Shown here: piece by piece, positions 8,017-16,405 of the stretch
How the letters are laid out: every line of letters starts with the position of its first letter
How positions within the stretch are numbered: position 1 is the stretch's first letter
Source of the DNA: DATBGS01 sp036557885
Lineage (GTDB): Bacteria > Chloroflexota > Ktedonobacteria > Ktedonobacterales > DATBGS01
DNA length: 64,000 bases
Assembly: GCA_036557885.1 (NCBI GenBank)
Contig: DATBGS010000105.1
Span: 1 to 64,000 of the forward strand
Direction of reading: 5' to 3'
Translations under genes and position numbers: made by a program
The notes under the pieces: model-generated
Told to the model about the DNA's origin: nothing
Database searches by the model: none
The model's input: the letters and a program-made list of their open reading frames with translations, nothing else

Positions 8017-9852
8017 CTATGAGGCGGGGATTGCGGCTGTGGCGGGCATCGAAAGGTTGAGCAATTCCTGGCGCAGATGCTGAATGCGTTCGCGGTAGGC
8101 GTCCTCCGGCTGCTGTCTGCCTGATTTGGGCTTATCGCCCATGCTGACATGCCATTTACGGAAGGCCAGCCCGATCTGTGTTTGATAGAGCGCCTTGGCG
8201 GTGAGCCAGGCACGCCAGCCCCGCCTGTAGAGATAGAAGCGCTCCAGGCGGGTGCGCCGGAAGGAGCGTTGCAGCAAGATGTATTCGTCGGGGCTGACGA
8301 CGCCATGCAAGACTTCATCGGCCAGGTAGTGGCGAATAACGGTGGCTTCATGGTTGAGCGAGCGCATCAGCAGATAGAGGAGAGTGCCCTGAGCGATAAA
8401 AGGCGGAATGTAGTCCGCGATGATGGCGCAGATTGCCAGGGTTGTGACCAGGCCGGTGTTGGGGGCATCGTTGATGGCGGAACTCGCCTGGAAATTGACA
8501 AAATCAAAGAAGGTATGCAGCAGCACTCCAACGGCAAAGCCCAGCAGAGGCATGGCCCATTTTTGCCAGGAGATGCGCGTCTGGCGGGCGTAGCCCAGCC
8601 CCGCGCCAAGACAGGCGGTAAAGGTGGAGTGGCCCAGCCAGCCCAGGACGATGCGCCCGATGATGAGAAAGAGCAGCGATTGCCTGTCGCTGGCGGCGAA
8701 ATAGACAAAGTTTTCGACCATTGCAAAGCCAGCGCCAATCAACGCGCCGTAGATGATGCCATCGGTGACGTTATCAAACTCATCACGCAGAGCAATGAGC
8801 AGCAAGATCAGACCCGCGCCTTTGACGGTTTCTTCGGTGATACCCGCATTCGCGCCCAGCAAAAACGAGCGAGCAACCTCGGCAGCGGTGCGCGAGAGCC
8901 AGCCAAAGTGGATGGCGGAGATGCTGTCATCTATGGTGTGCTCAATCAAGATGGCTGGCGGAATGGCAATCAGCGCGCCCCAGAGGAAGGCGCTCATGCG
9001 CAGAAGCCAGGGTTCGCGTTCGTAGCGGTCCATTAAGTTGACGAGCAGGACAATCCCCAGGGCCGGGACCAGCGGAATGGTCACGGCGATCAGGACGTTG
9101 CTGAGTCCGCCGCGCGAGATCACCTGTTCGCTAATTTGTGCCTGCCTGATAAACGTGAAATAGCCGCAGCCCAGGAAGACCAGGACGCTGAAAAGGAGCG
9201 AGGCTACCGTAGCTATGGCCCAAATTCGCCCGCGATCAATGCGCTCGCGCAAGGCAAATTGCATGGTGACGCCGGGACTCATCCCCAGCAGAGGGTTAGG
9301 TTTTTTCCTGGCTTTGTTGATGAGCGGTAGGAGTATCTGCCCGCTTCTTGAGAGCGGCGAGGGTGACGGGTTTGACGCCGGATAGTCTGTCTTTGTGGCG
9401 TTCGGCAGAAGGACTTGCGTGGCCTGTTCCGAGAGCCAGGTAGCCTTGCCCGGAAGCGGCGCCAGCAGTTGCAGCGTGGTCTGGCCCAGGGTCAGAGAGT
9501 CGCCTGGGTTGATTTCTTTGGATTGATTGGGTGGGATGCTGCTGCTCTCCACTTGCAGCAGGTTATGGGCGCTGAGATTTTCAATCAGCCAGTGTCCATT
9601 CTGCCAGATGAGCTGTGCGTGTTCGCGCGAGACAGTAGGGTCCATCAGGACAATATGGTTGCTGATCCCGCGCCCAATGCTGGTGGTGGCTTCAATGATG
9701 GGATAGAGTGGGTCGGGCAGACCAATAGGGTTGCCTTTGTAGCCGGGCAATTCCCAGGCGCCTGCTTCACGGGGTCGGGTATCGGAAGCAGGCGGAGGGG
9801 TTTCCTCGGCTTCGGTATGGACGACGCGCAGAACGCCATAACTTGGATTCAT
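8017..9852 (-). CDS. FHA domain fused to a PrsW-family intramembrane metalloprotease
   Basis: This 611-residue protein has an N-terminal FHA phosphothreonine-binding domain at about 50-125, with SIGRGISNHIVL, DPTVSREHAQL and the closing SLTLGQTTLQLL strand. A linker leads to an eight-or-so-helix PrsW/CPBP-type membrane domain carrying GITEETVKGAGLI, FAMVENFVYF, GHSTFTACLGAGLGY and LLHTFFDFVNF, which supply the expected Glu and His metal ligands. A basic cytoplasmic tail follows. PrsW cleaves anti-sigma factors in Bacillus. The fused FHA domain suggests that Ser/Thr kinase signalling controls or recruits the protease (inference). The ATG has AGGG six bases upstream. The gene is monocistronic. 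Confidence 0.9.
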   Translation of the reverse strand: MNPSYGVLRVVHTEAEETPPPASDTRPREAGAWELPGYKGNPIGLPDPLYPIIEATTSIGRGISNHIVLMDPTVSREHAQLIWQNGHWLIENLSAHNLLQVESSSIPPNQSKEINPGDSLTLGQTTLQLLAPLPGKATWLSEQATQVLLPNATKTDYPASNPSPSPLSRSGQILLPLINKARKKPNPLLGMSPGVTMQFALRERIDRGRIWAIATVASLLFSVLVFLGCGYFTFIRQAQISEQVISRGGLSNVLIAVTIPLVPALGIVLLVNLMDRYEREPWLLRMSAFLWGALIAIPPAILIEHTIDDSISAIHFGWLSRTAAEVARSFLLGANAGITEETVKGAGLILLLIALRDEFDNVTDGIIYGALIGAGFAMVENFVYFAASDRQSLLFLIIGRIVLGWLGHSTFTACLGAGLGYARQTRISWQKWAMPLLGFAVGVLLHTFFDFVNFQASSAINDAPNTGLVTTLAICAIIADYIPPFIAQGTLLYLLMRSLNHEATVIRHYLADEVLHGVVSPDEYILLQRSFRRTRLERFYLYRRGWRAWLTAKALYQTQIGLAFRKWHVSMGDKPKSGRQQPEDAYRERIQHLRQELLNLSMPATAAIPAS

Positions 9853-9992
9853 TGCACCCTATCGAATCTTTCCATGAAGGGCCAGCCCTGCTCCGTTCTG
9901 GTTGGGTGAACGTCGTGCTCGCCCGCTGCTGGCGCCAGGTTAGAAATGGGACCGTCCTTGTGTTTGCCCCTTGCTGGAGAGCATGCCTCTGC

Positions 9993-10019
9993 ACTATAGC
10001 AGAATAGCACGCATTCTGC
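9993..10019 (-). promoter_or_regulatory. Promoter and operator-like palindrome upstream of the FHA-PrsW gene
   Basis: On the minus strand, TATAGT (9993-9998) with an extended TGC forms a -10. The spacer is occupied by a perfect 7-bp inverted repeat, GCAGAAT-N7-ATTCTGC (9999-10019). No TTGACA-like -35 is present, which fits an activator- or repressor-controlled promoter. The leader to the start codon is about 135 nt. Confidence 0.6.
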
Positions 10020-10235
10020 CAGTAGGCGGCCTGTGGCATGGCATGCAGGTAAGTGAGCCTTGTATTGCACGCGCAATGCCAGGCCACAAGATGCCTCTGC
10101 ACTTGCTCCCTGGCTTCTCTTCCCCAGCTTCTCTTACGGAATTTTGGTGCCAAAAGTTCTCTCCATGCCCCATTTGGGGCTCGCGTTACTGTCATATGGG
10201 TAGGCCGTTAAGGTGAATGAAAGGGAAAAACAGCA

Positions 10236-10384
10236 TGTAGCGCGGCTCTGGAGTGCGGTTCTGTAGCGCTGTTTTGTAATGCGGGGACGCGAGTGCGTCT
10301 GGAGTGCGACTCTGTAGTGCTTCTCTAGAGTGCGTTTCTGTAGTGCGTCTTTGGAAGTCGTTGGTGTAGGGCAGTCCGTGTAGC
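10236..10384. repeat. Degenerate GTAGTGC / GAGTGCG repeat tract
   Basis: About ten loosely spaced copies of a heptamer related to GTAGTGC or GAGTGCG, often preceded by TCT, occur in 150 bp (for example TCTGTAGTGC and TCTGGAGTGCG). Spacing varies from about 11 to 20 bp, so this is neither a clean satellite nor a CRISPR array. It lies directly upstream of a strong plus-strand terminator. Confidence 0.55.
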
Positions 10385-10474
10385 GCGTGGATGTTGAAGA
10401 ACGTCCAGGGAACGCAGAAATTGCTCTCGCGTTGCTTGTAAACGTTTTGCTATTTCTTACTCTGTTATTCAGTA

Positions 10475-10522
10475 CCAGAGGGGACCAGGAGTTTACTCCT
10501 GGTCCCCTCTGGCTTTTTTTTA
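10475..10522 (+). terminator. Strong intrinsic terminator not preceded by a gene
   Basis: A perfect 17-bp stem, CCAGAGGGGACCAGGAG (10475-10491) with its complement (10496-10512) and a TTTA loop, is followed by C and nine T. No plus-strand gene lies upstream within this gap. It must therefore end an unannotated RNA, act as an insulator, or act as an attenuator. The HEPN gene downstream has its own promoter after the terminator. Confidence 0.9.
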
Positions 10523-10572
10523 CCTGTGACGGGAGATCGGTTTATAGCCCTAATTTACCGTTTATTTGTTGT

Positions 10573-10602
10573 TTGACATCGGTTTTGTCAGATGTTTATC
10601 AT
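10573..10602 (+). promoter_or_regulatory. Promoter of the HEPN-domain gene
   Basis: TTGACA (10573-10578), an 18-bp spacer and TATCAT (10597-10602) lie just after the strong terminator and about 90 bp before the HEPN start codon. Confidence 0.65.
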
Positions 10603-10694
10603 ACCATCGAGTTGAGAGGTCTTGAGACTTGTCAACAGCAGAGTTTGATGTATGGCTGATGTCCCCTTGTTAGATCGCTTCACCAGGAAGAAAC

Positions 10695-11084
10695 ATGCTG
10701 GAAGAGAGTTTGAGTATGTTTGCCGAAGCAGCGCAAGATATGGCTTCGGCTGGGCTGGAGCAGGCGCTTGGGCGACATTTTGCCTGCGCAGACCTGTGTA
10801 ATCAAGTGGTGGAAAAATCCCTCCAGGCAGTGTATGTGCTGCGCAACGGACATCGGGCCATGTATGACCATGATCTTAGCGCGTTGGCCGAGAAAGTGGA
10901 AGCACCCCCAGAGGTTTTCGCGGCAGCGAAAGCCCTTTTGCCCTTTCACCCAGAAACCTTTTACGCGCATACCCCGCCTGAAGCCGCAGATGAGGCCATC
11001 AGCGCCGAAACTGCGCAAGGCTTAATGCAGCAGGCGCGCCAGGTGTTGCGCTGGGCACGGGGGATTATTGTTTTGGCACCATGA
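10695..11084 (+). CDS. HEPN-domain protein without an adjacent nucleotidyltransferase
   Basis: This is a 129-residue all-helical protein. CADLCNQVVEKSLQAVYVLRNGHRAMYDHDL matches the HEPN pattern (A..L..QAVEKALKA...., then a H-D-L motif), and RAMYDH gives the RX4H motif of RNase-type HEPN proteins. HEPN proteins usually pair with a minimal nucleotidyltransferase (MNT) as a toxin-antitoxin system. No MNT gene is present on either side, and the next gene is ppdK. It could be a solitary HEPN RNase, a housekeeping RNA-binding form, or an orphan toxin. The ATG has a weak AGGAAGA upstream. Confidence 0.75.
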   Translation: MLEESLSMFAEAAQDMASAGLEQALGRHFACADLCNQVVEKSLQAVYVLRNGHRAMYDHDLSALAEKVEAPPEVFAAAKALLPFHPETFYAHTPPEAADEAISAETAQGLMQQARQVLRWARGIIVLAP

Positions 11085-11196
11085 GTGCGGAAGTGTTACA
11101 GGCGCTTGTGAGGCAGGCGCTTTTTAAGCAGATGTTTGCAGCGTAAACAGGCAGTATGAGTTGCGGGGAGAGCGGTCCCCAACGAGGAAGATGAAC

Positions 11197-13977
11197 ATGG
11201 CACAAACAAGCTATGCAACTTTTGATGAGACGGTGAAGCGTTCGCCGCATAAGTGGGTGTATTTATTTAGCGAGGGCAACGCGAAGATGCGCGATCTGCT
11301 GGGCGGCAAAGGCGCGGGCGTGGCCGAGATGACGAATGCCGGGATGCCGGTGCCCCCAGGCTTCACGATCACGACTGAGGCGTGTAATCAATATTATAAA
11401 GAAGGCAAACAGTTTCCGCCGGGGATGTGGGATCAGGCGATAGCGGCGCTGCACCATGTGGAGGAGCAGACCGGCAAGCATTTTGGTGATCGGCAGAATC
11501 CGCTGCTGGTGTCGGTGCGTTCGGGCGCGAAGTTTTCCATGCCGGGCATGATGGATACGGTGCTGAACCTGGGGCTGAATGATGAGACGGTGCGGGGGAT
11601 TATCGCGCTTTCTGGCGACGAGCGCTTTGCTTACGATGCCTACCGGCGCTTTGTGCAGATGTTTAGCAAGATCGTGCTGGGGCTAAAGGCAGACCCGTTT
11701 GAGCATCTGATTGAGCAGTACAAGCAGAAAACCGGGGCAGCAACGGATGCGGATATTCCCGCTGGCGCGCTGAAGCAGATGACGCAGGACTTTAAGCATC
11801 TGGCGGAGCAGCAGCAGCCCAAGCCCTTTCCAACCGATGTCTACGAGCAACTGAAGCAGGCAATTGAGGCGGTCTTTGCCTCCTGGAACAATAAACGCGC
11901 CATTGATTACCGCAACTTCAATAAGATTCCGCACGACCTGGGTACAGCGGTGAATGTGCAGACAATGGTCTTTGGCAATATGGGCGCGCAAAGCGGAACT
12001 GGCGTGGCCTTTACCCGCGACCCCGGCACAGGCGAGAAGAAGCTGTATGGGTCATATCTGGTGAACGCGCAAGGCGAAGATGTGGTGGCGGGCATTCGCA
12101 ATACGTCACCGATAGACCATTTGCAGGTGGAGATGCCAGAGGTCTACCGGCAGTTCCAGGAGATTGCGGAGCGGCTGGAGCGGCATTACAAGGATGTGCA
12201 AGACCTGGAGTTTACGATTGAGCGCGGGCGGCTGTATATGTTGCAGACGCGCTCGGCCAAGCGCACCGGAGCCTCGGCGGTGAAGACAGCGGTGGATATG
12301 GTGCACGAGGGGCTGATAAGCCGGGAAGACGCGGTGCGGCGTGTGGAAGCACAGCACGTGGTGCAATTGCTGCTGCCGCGCTTTGATGTCAAGGCCGAAG
12401 ACGAGGCGCGTAAAACCAGGCTGCTCGCCAAGGGGGTCAATGCCTCGCCAGGGGCGGCGTATGGCAAGGCGATTTTTGACGCTGACCGCGCCGAGGAACT
12501 GGGCAAAGCGGGGCAGCGCGTGATTCTGACGCGCCAGGAAACCAGCCCGGATGATGTACATGGCATGCTGGTGTCCAAGGGCATTTTGACCAGCCGGGGC
12601 GGGACCGGCAGCCACGCGGCAGTGGTGGCGCGTGGGTTGGGGCTGCCTGCGGTGGTGGGCTGCGACGCGCTGAGCGTGGATTACGAGCAGAAGCTGTTCC
12701 GGGTGCGTGGCTCGGATGTGATGATCCGCGAGGGCGATGCCATCTCGATTGACGGCGCGACGGGCGAGGTCTTCCGGGGCGAGATTCCGACGGTTGAGGC
12801 GAATTTCAAAGAAGAAAAAGACCTGCAAGAGTTGCTGGGCTGGGCCGATGCGTTCCGACGGCTGGGCGTCTGGGCCAACGCGGATTATCCGCGCGATGCT
12901 TCGCGCTCGGTGGAGTTTGGCGCGGAGGGCATTGGCCTGTGCCGCACCGAGCATATGTTTATGGAGCAGGAGCGTCTGCCGATTGTGCAGCAGATGATTT
13001 TGGCGCCCACGCTGAAAGAGCGCCAGCAGGCGCTGGATAAGCTGCTGCCCATTCAGCGCGAGGATTTCAAGGGCATCTTTCGGGCGATGGTCAACCCGAA
13101 GACGGGCGAGGGCTATCCGGTGGTGATTCGGCTGATTGACCCGCCGCTGCACGAGTTTTTGCCGTCGTATGAGGAACTGCTGGTGGAGGTGACGCGGCTG
13201 GAGGCGACCAACGGCGACCAGCAAGAACTGGCGCATAAGCGCAAGCTGCTGGAGGCGGTGGCAGGCATGCGCGAGGCCAACCCGATGCTGGGCTTGCGCG
13301 GGTGTCGGCTGGGGCTGCTCTTCCCAGAGATCAATGTGATGCAGACGCGGGCGATTCTGGAAGCCTGCGCGGAACTGGCAAAAGAGGGCAAGAAGCTGCA
13401 ACCCAAGATTATGATTCCGCTGGTGGGGCATGTGAACGAACTGCGCGAGGTGCGACGCCAGCTTGAGGCGGTTGCGAAGGAGATTGCGGAGTCTGCCGGG
13501 GCTGGCAAGCAGATTGCCTATAAGTTTGGCACGATGATTGAGCTGCCGCGCGCGGCGCTCACCGCCGGACAGATTGCGCAGGTGGCCGAGTTCTTTAGTT
13601 TTGGCACGAACGATCTGACGCAGACGACGTTTGGTATGAGCCGCGATGATGCGGAGGGCAAGTTCCTGCTGAAATATGTGGAGGGCTTGCACGAGCCAGG
13701 GTTGGACCAGCCCGTGAAGATTCTGCCCGCCAATCCGTTCCAGACGTTGGACCGCGATGGTGTGGGGCGGCTGGTGAAGATGGCGGTGGAGGAGGGCCGA
13801 GGGGCCAACCCCCATCTGGAGGTGGGCATCTGCGGCGAGCATGGCGGCGACCCGGAGAGCATCGCCTTCTGCCACGAGACGGGGCTGGATTACGTGAGTT
13901 GCTCGCCGTTCCGCGTGCCGGTGGCGCGGCTGGCGGCAGCGCAGGCAGCGCTGGCAAAGAGCGAGCGGGATAAATAG
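11197..13977 (+). CDS. ppdK: Pyruvate, phosphate dikinase
   Basis: This enzyme interconverts pyruvate, ATP and phosphate with PEP, AMP and PPi in the cytoplasm. Its 926 residues hold the N-terminal ATP-grasp part (LLGGKGAGVAEMTNAGMPVP, then GEDVVAGIRNT), the swivelling phospho-His domain (GGTGSHAAVVARGLGLPAVV) and the TIM-barrel PEP/pyruvate domain (GIGLCRTEHMF, FFSFGTNDLTQTTFGMSRDD, GICGEHGGDPESI with the catalytic Cys). The residue two before the catalytic His is Gly instead of the usual Thr. GAGG sits nine bases before this ATG. The ATG six bases upstream and a TTG further back are less well placed. It is followed by two hairpins. Confidence 0.96.
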   Translation: MAQTSYATFDETVKRSPHKWVYLFSEGNAKMRDLLGGKGAGVAEMTNAGMPVPPGFTITTEACNQYYKEGKQFPPGMWDQAIAALHHVEEQTGKHFGDRQNPLLVSVRSGAKFSMPGMMDTVLNLGLNDETVRGIIALSGDERFAYDAYRRFVQMFSKIVLGLKADPFEHLIEQYKQKTGAATDADIPAGALKQMTQDFKHLAEQQQPKPFPTDVYEQLKQAIEAVFASWNNKRAIDYRNFNKIPHDLGTAVNVQTMVFGNMGAQSGTGVAFTRDPGTGEKKLYGSYLVNAQGEDVVAGIRNTSPIDHLQVEMPEVYRQFQEIAERLERHYKDVQDLEFTIERGRLYMLQTRSAKRTGASAVKTAVDMVHEGLISREDAVRRVEAQHVVQLLLPRFDVKAEDEARKTRLLAKGVNASPGAAYGKAIFDADRAEELGKAGQRVILTRQETSPDDVHGMLVSKGILTSRGGTGSHAAVVARGLGLPAVVGCDALSVDYEQKLFRVRGSDVMIREGDAISIDGATGEVFRGEIPTVEANFKEEKDLQELLGWADAFRRLGVWANADYPRDASRSVEFGAEGIGLCRTEHMFMEQERLPIVQQMILAPTLKERQQALDKLLPIQREDFKGIFRAMVNPKTGEGYPVVIRLIDPPLHEFLPSYEELLVEVTRLEATNGDQQELAHKRKLLEAVAGMREANPMLGLRGCRLGLLFPEINVMQTRAILEACAELAKEGKKLQPKIMIPLVGHVNELREVRRQLEAVAKEIAESAGAGKQIAYKFGTMIELPRAALTAGQIAQVAEFFSFGTNDLTQTTFGMSRDDAEGKFLLKYVEGLHEPGLDQPVKILPANPFQTLDRDGVGRLVKMAVEEGRGANPHLEVGICGEHGGDPESIAFCHETGLDYVSCSPFRVPVARLAAAQAALAKSERDK

Positions 13978-14000
13978 ATAGGGCAGTTGCCGCGTTACCA

Positions 14001-14076
14001 GATGCCGTCAGCTACAAGTAACTGATGGCATCCTGCGAGGATGGATGCCTGGAAAGCCGGGTGCCCATCCTCGCAG
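14001..14076. terminator. Twin hairpins between convergent genes
   Basis: The first hairpin pairs GATGCCGTCAG (14001-14011) with CTGATGGCATC (14022-14032), with one G-U pair. The second pairs CTGCGAGGATGG (14033-14044) with CCATCCTCGCAG (14065-14076) perfectly. They lie between ppdK and the convergent SRPBCC gene. The T-richness after them is weak (CTCTTTCCCTTTT), so the terminator call is an inference. Confidence 0.5.
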
Positions 14077-14091
14077 CATTCTCTTTCCCTT

Positions 14092-14688
14092 TTACGAGGG
14101 CGGCGCAAGGTCAATTTCTGCCTCTGCGACCTGTTTCAAGTAGCGATTTCTGGCGAGCAAGAGATTTTTCATGTAGCGGGTGAGCACCAACGCTTCGGCC
14201 ACCCTCCCCAGAATGCCCAGGGGAGCGCGGAACATGAACACATCAATCATGAGCGTCCCTGGTGGTTGAGCAACAAACTCGTGGGTGTGGTGCAGTTCCT
14301 GGAATGCCCCCTTGACCATCTCATCAGTAAAACGAAGTGGGCGCTCGTAGGCAGTAATTTTTGACGTGAGGTGCTGCTTGAGGCCAAAATGCACCGCTTC
14401 CCAGGTAACGGTGTCGCCCAGGTGCATGAGGCCCTGCGTTACCCCTGCAACCGGGTGTTCATGGGTATGGGCCATCGTGTGCGCGTGCAAATCAACATTA
14501 AGCGAGAGATCAAAGCAGCGTTCGATAGGAGCATTGATATATGTTTCTAAGCGAATGGTAGGCATCCTGGCTAGCACCGCGATTTCGTCTGGTTGAGTCT
14601 GCTCTTGCTGATACGTTGGGTCAGCGCAGGGCAGATAGATTGGAATGCTTCCAGATGTATTGTAGCGCTGCTCTCGAAACTGCGCCAC
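14092..14688 (-). CDS. SRPBCC-fold (START-like) ligand-binding protein
   Basis: This is a 198-residue protein. From residue 42 it follows the SRPBCC pattern seen in polyketide-cyclase-like and 'ligand-binding' homologues: TYINAPIERCFDLSLNVDLHAHT, GLMHLGDTVTWEAVHFGLKQ, a LHHTHEFVAQPPGTLMIDVF strand, and a final FRAPLGILG..LVLTRYMKNLLLARNRYL helix. The GTG start is supported by GGGAGG about eight bases upstream, which adds a 41-residue N-terminal extension. The ATG at residue 42 has only a weak SD. Function is unknown; binding of a hydrophobic ligand is the family norm. Confidence 0.8.
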   Translation of the reverse strand: MAQFREQRYNTSGSIPIYLPCADPTYQQEQTQPDEIAVLARMPTIRLETYINAPIERCFDLSLNVDLHAHTMAHTHEHPVAGVTQGLMHLGDTVTWEAVHFGLKQHLTSKITAYERPLRFTDEMVKGAFQELHHTHEFVAQPPGTLMIDVFMFRAPLGILGRVAEALVLTRYMKNLLLARNRYLKQVAEAEIDLAPPS

Positions 14689-14716
14689 GTTCTTTCCTCC
14701 CGTTGATCTTGAGTGC

Positions 14717-14745
14717 TTGACAACGGCAGGCGAGCCAGCTACTAT
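14717..14745 (+). promoter_or_regulatory. Promoter of tilS-hpt
   Basis: TTGACA (14717-14722), a 17-bp spacer and TACTAT (14740-14745) lie about 55 bp before the tilS ATG, in the gap shared with the divergent SRPBCC gene. Confidence 0.6.
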
Positions 14746-14798
14746 AGCCGCATACGATAGACTTGAGAGTTGCTATCCCTCGCAGCGACAGAGAGGTC

Positions 14799-16277
14799 AT
14801 GCCGAAACATCCAATCAGAGATACGCTCCTGGCAGCGGTCCAGAAGTTCATTGAAGAACACCACCTGCTCCCACAAAGTGGAACAGTGGTGGTGGGGGTG
14901 TCGGGCGGGCCAGATTCGGTGTGTTTGCTGCATGCACTAAAGACGCTGTGCGCGCCTGAAGGACCATTCCCACTTGTAATGCTGCATGTGGCCCATCTGA
15001 ATCATCTGCTGCGTGGGGAAGAGAGCCAGGCTGACGCGGCATTTGTGGCTGACCTGGCGGCGCAGTGGAGCTTGCCCTGCACAATAGAGCAGGTGGATGT
15101 AGCAGCCCAGGCAAAAACGGCGCGTCAGTCCATTGAGGAAGCGGCAAGAGCGGCGCGCTATGCGTTTTTGCGTCAGGTTGCGGCTGAGATTGGCGCGGAA
15201 CGCATTGCAGTGGCCCATCACGCCGATGATCAGGCGGAGACGCTGGTGATGCACTGGCTGCGCGGGAGCGGGATGGCTGGGCTGGCGGGGATGCATCCAC
15301 TGGAAAAAGAGGTAATTCGCCCGCTGCTGGCGGTGCGCCGAGATGAGATTCTCGCCTATTGCGCCAGACATCACCTGGCGTTTCGGGAAGACTCCAGCAA
15401 TCAAGACCCGCGCTTTTTGCGCAATCGCATCCGGCATGTGCTGCTGCCGACGCTGGAGCAGTATAACCCCAACCTGCGCGAGACGCTGCTGCGTCAGGCG
15501 GAGATTTTTGCTGAGGAAGAACGCTATTTGCAGGTGCAGGTTGCTGCTGCCTGGCCGCAGGTGATCATTGCTCAAGAAAAGGCTGGCCCCGGCGTGGCTC
15601 GTGTGGAGGGGGATGTTGCGGCGTATCGGCGCTTGCCGCTGGCGATACGCCGTCGCTTGCTTCGTGATCTGGGTTTGATGGTTTCCGGCGGCGAAGTCTC
15701 GCTGGAGCTGCGCCATATTACGGCCATAGATGCCTTGCTCCATCGTGGGGTAGCTGGAGGCTGGCTGCTGCATCTCCCAAGAGGAATGCAGGTGCTGCGC
15801 ATCCAGCAGCGTTTTAAGTTTGGCCGCCTGCTGGCTCAGATACCAGCAGTGCAGATGATGGAGTCGGTAGTGCTGCCGGTGCCAGGGGAGGCGTGCCTGC
15901 CAGGAACGCGCTGGCTGGTGCGGGCGCAGATTCTTGATGGCGCGAGCACTCCGTCACCTGGCTATGAACACACCGACGCGGAGAGTCGCTGGGGGTACAT
16001 GGACCTGGAGGCGGTGCAGAACTATCTGCCGCTCGCGCTGCGGACGCGGCGCGCTGGTGATCGCTTTCGCCCGCTGGGGATGACGCAAGAGAAGAAACTT
16101 CAGGATGTGTTGGTGGATGCGAAGATTCCGCGCACCGAGCGGGGGATGCTGCCGCTGGTGTGTGGGGCAGATGGAACGCTGCTGTGGGTGCCGGGGTATC
16201 TGGTGAGTGATCTGGTGAAGCTCACGCCGACGACGCGGCGGGTGCTGGTGCTGGAGATGCGCCCGGTCAGGGGGTAG
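14799..16277 (+). CDS. tilS: tRNA(Ile)-lysidine synthetase
   Basis: This is an essential cytoplasmic enzyme that attaches lysine to C34 of tRNA-Ile(CAU) using ATP. Its 492 residues carry the PP-loop VGVSGGPDSVCLLHAL near residue 35, HLNHLLRGEESQADAAF, HHADDQAETLVMHWLRGSG and FREDSSNQDPRFLRNRIR. The C-terminal TilS domain follows, with RRAGDRFRPLGMTQEKKLQDVLVDAKIP. The ATG at 14799 has GAGG closely upstream; a TTG 36 bp earlier lacks an SD. hpt follows 128 bp downstream, the same tilS-hpt order as in Bacillus. Confidence 0.95.
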   Translation: MPKHPIRDTLLAAVQKFIEEHHLLPQSGTVVVGVSGGPDSVCLLHALKTLCAPEGPFPLVMLHVAHLNHLLRGEESQADAAFVADLAAQWSLPCTIEQVDVAAQAKTARQSIEEAARAARYAFLRQVAAEIGAERIAVAHHADDQAETLVMHWLRGSGMAGLAGMHPLEKEVIRPLLAVRRDEILAYCARHHLAFREDSSNQDPRFLRNRIRHVLLPTLEQYNPNLRETLLRQAEIFAEEERYLQVQVAAAWPQVIIAQEKAGPGVARVEGDVAAYRRLPLAIRRRLLRDLGLMVSGGEVSLELRHITAIDALLHRGVAGGWLLHLPRGMQVLRIQQRFKFGRLLAQIPAVQMMESVVLPVPGEACLPGTRWLVRAQILDGASTPSPGYEHTDAESRWGYMDLEAVQNYLPLALRTRRAGDRFRPLGMTQEKKLQDVLVDAKIPRTERGMLPLVCGADGTLLWVPGYLVSDLVKLTPTTRRVLVLEMRPVRG

Positions 16278-16405
16278 AGTCCTGACGACGTTTTATAGCA
16301 CAAGTGCAATATTCATGCTGAGGATTCATCCAGGGATGCCTGGTTTGTTTTGTACGCGCTTTCTTGCTAGTTAAAGAACGAAGTTCTCTAAAGAGGAGGG
16401 GAATC

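Larger units (their letters stand above)
9853..10694. other. 842-bp non-coding region
   Basis: No convincing gene is found here. It holds the promoter and palindrome of the FHA-PrsW gene, a large imperfect hairpin (arms 10032-10044 and 10076-10088, 12 of 13 positions paired, with an inner ATTGC-acgc-GCAAT hairpin), a degenerate repeat tract (10236-10384), a strong terminator (10475-10522) and the promoter of the HEPN gene. Open frames that cross the terminator look non-coding because of their composition and lack of an SD. Confidence 0.6.

Noticed and set aside
10236..10384. Possible CRISPR array or VNTR
   Set aside because: The repeated heptamers are degenerate, spacing is irregular, and there are no spacers of constant length or cas genes.
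12106..13875. A 589-codon minus-strand open frame opposite ppdK
   Set aside because: It is rich in Arg, His, Leu and Gln, has no SD or family pattern, and mirrors the codon bias of ppdK, which is a certain gene.
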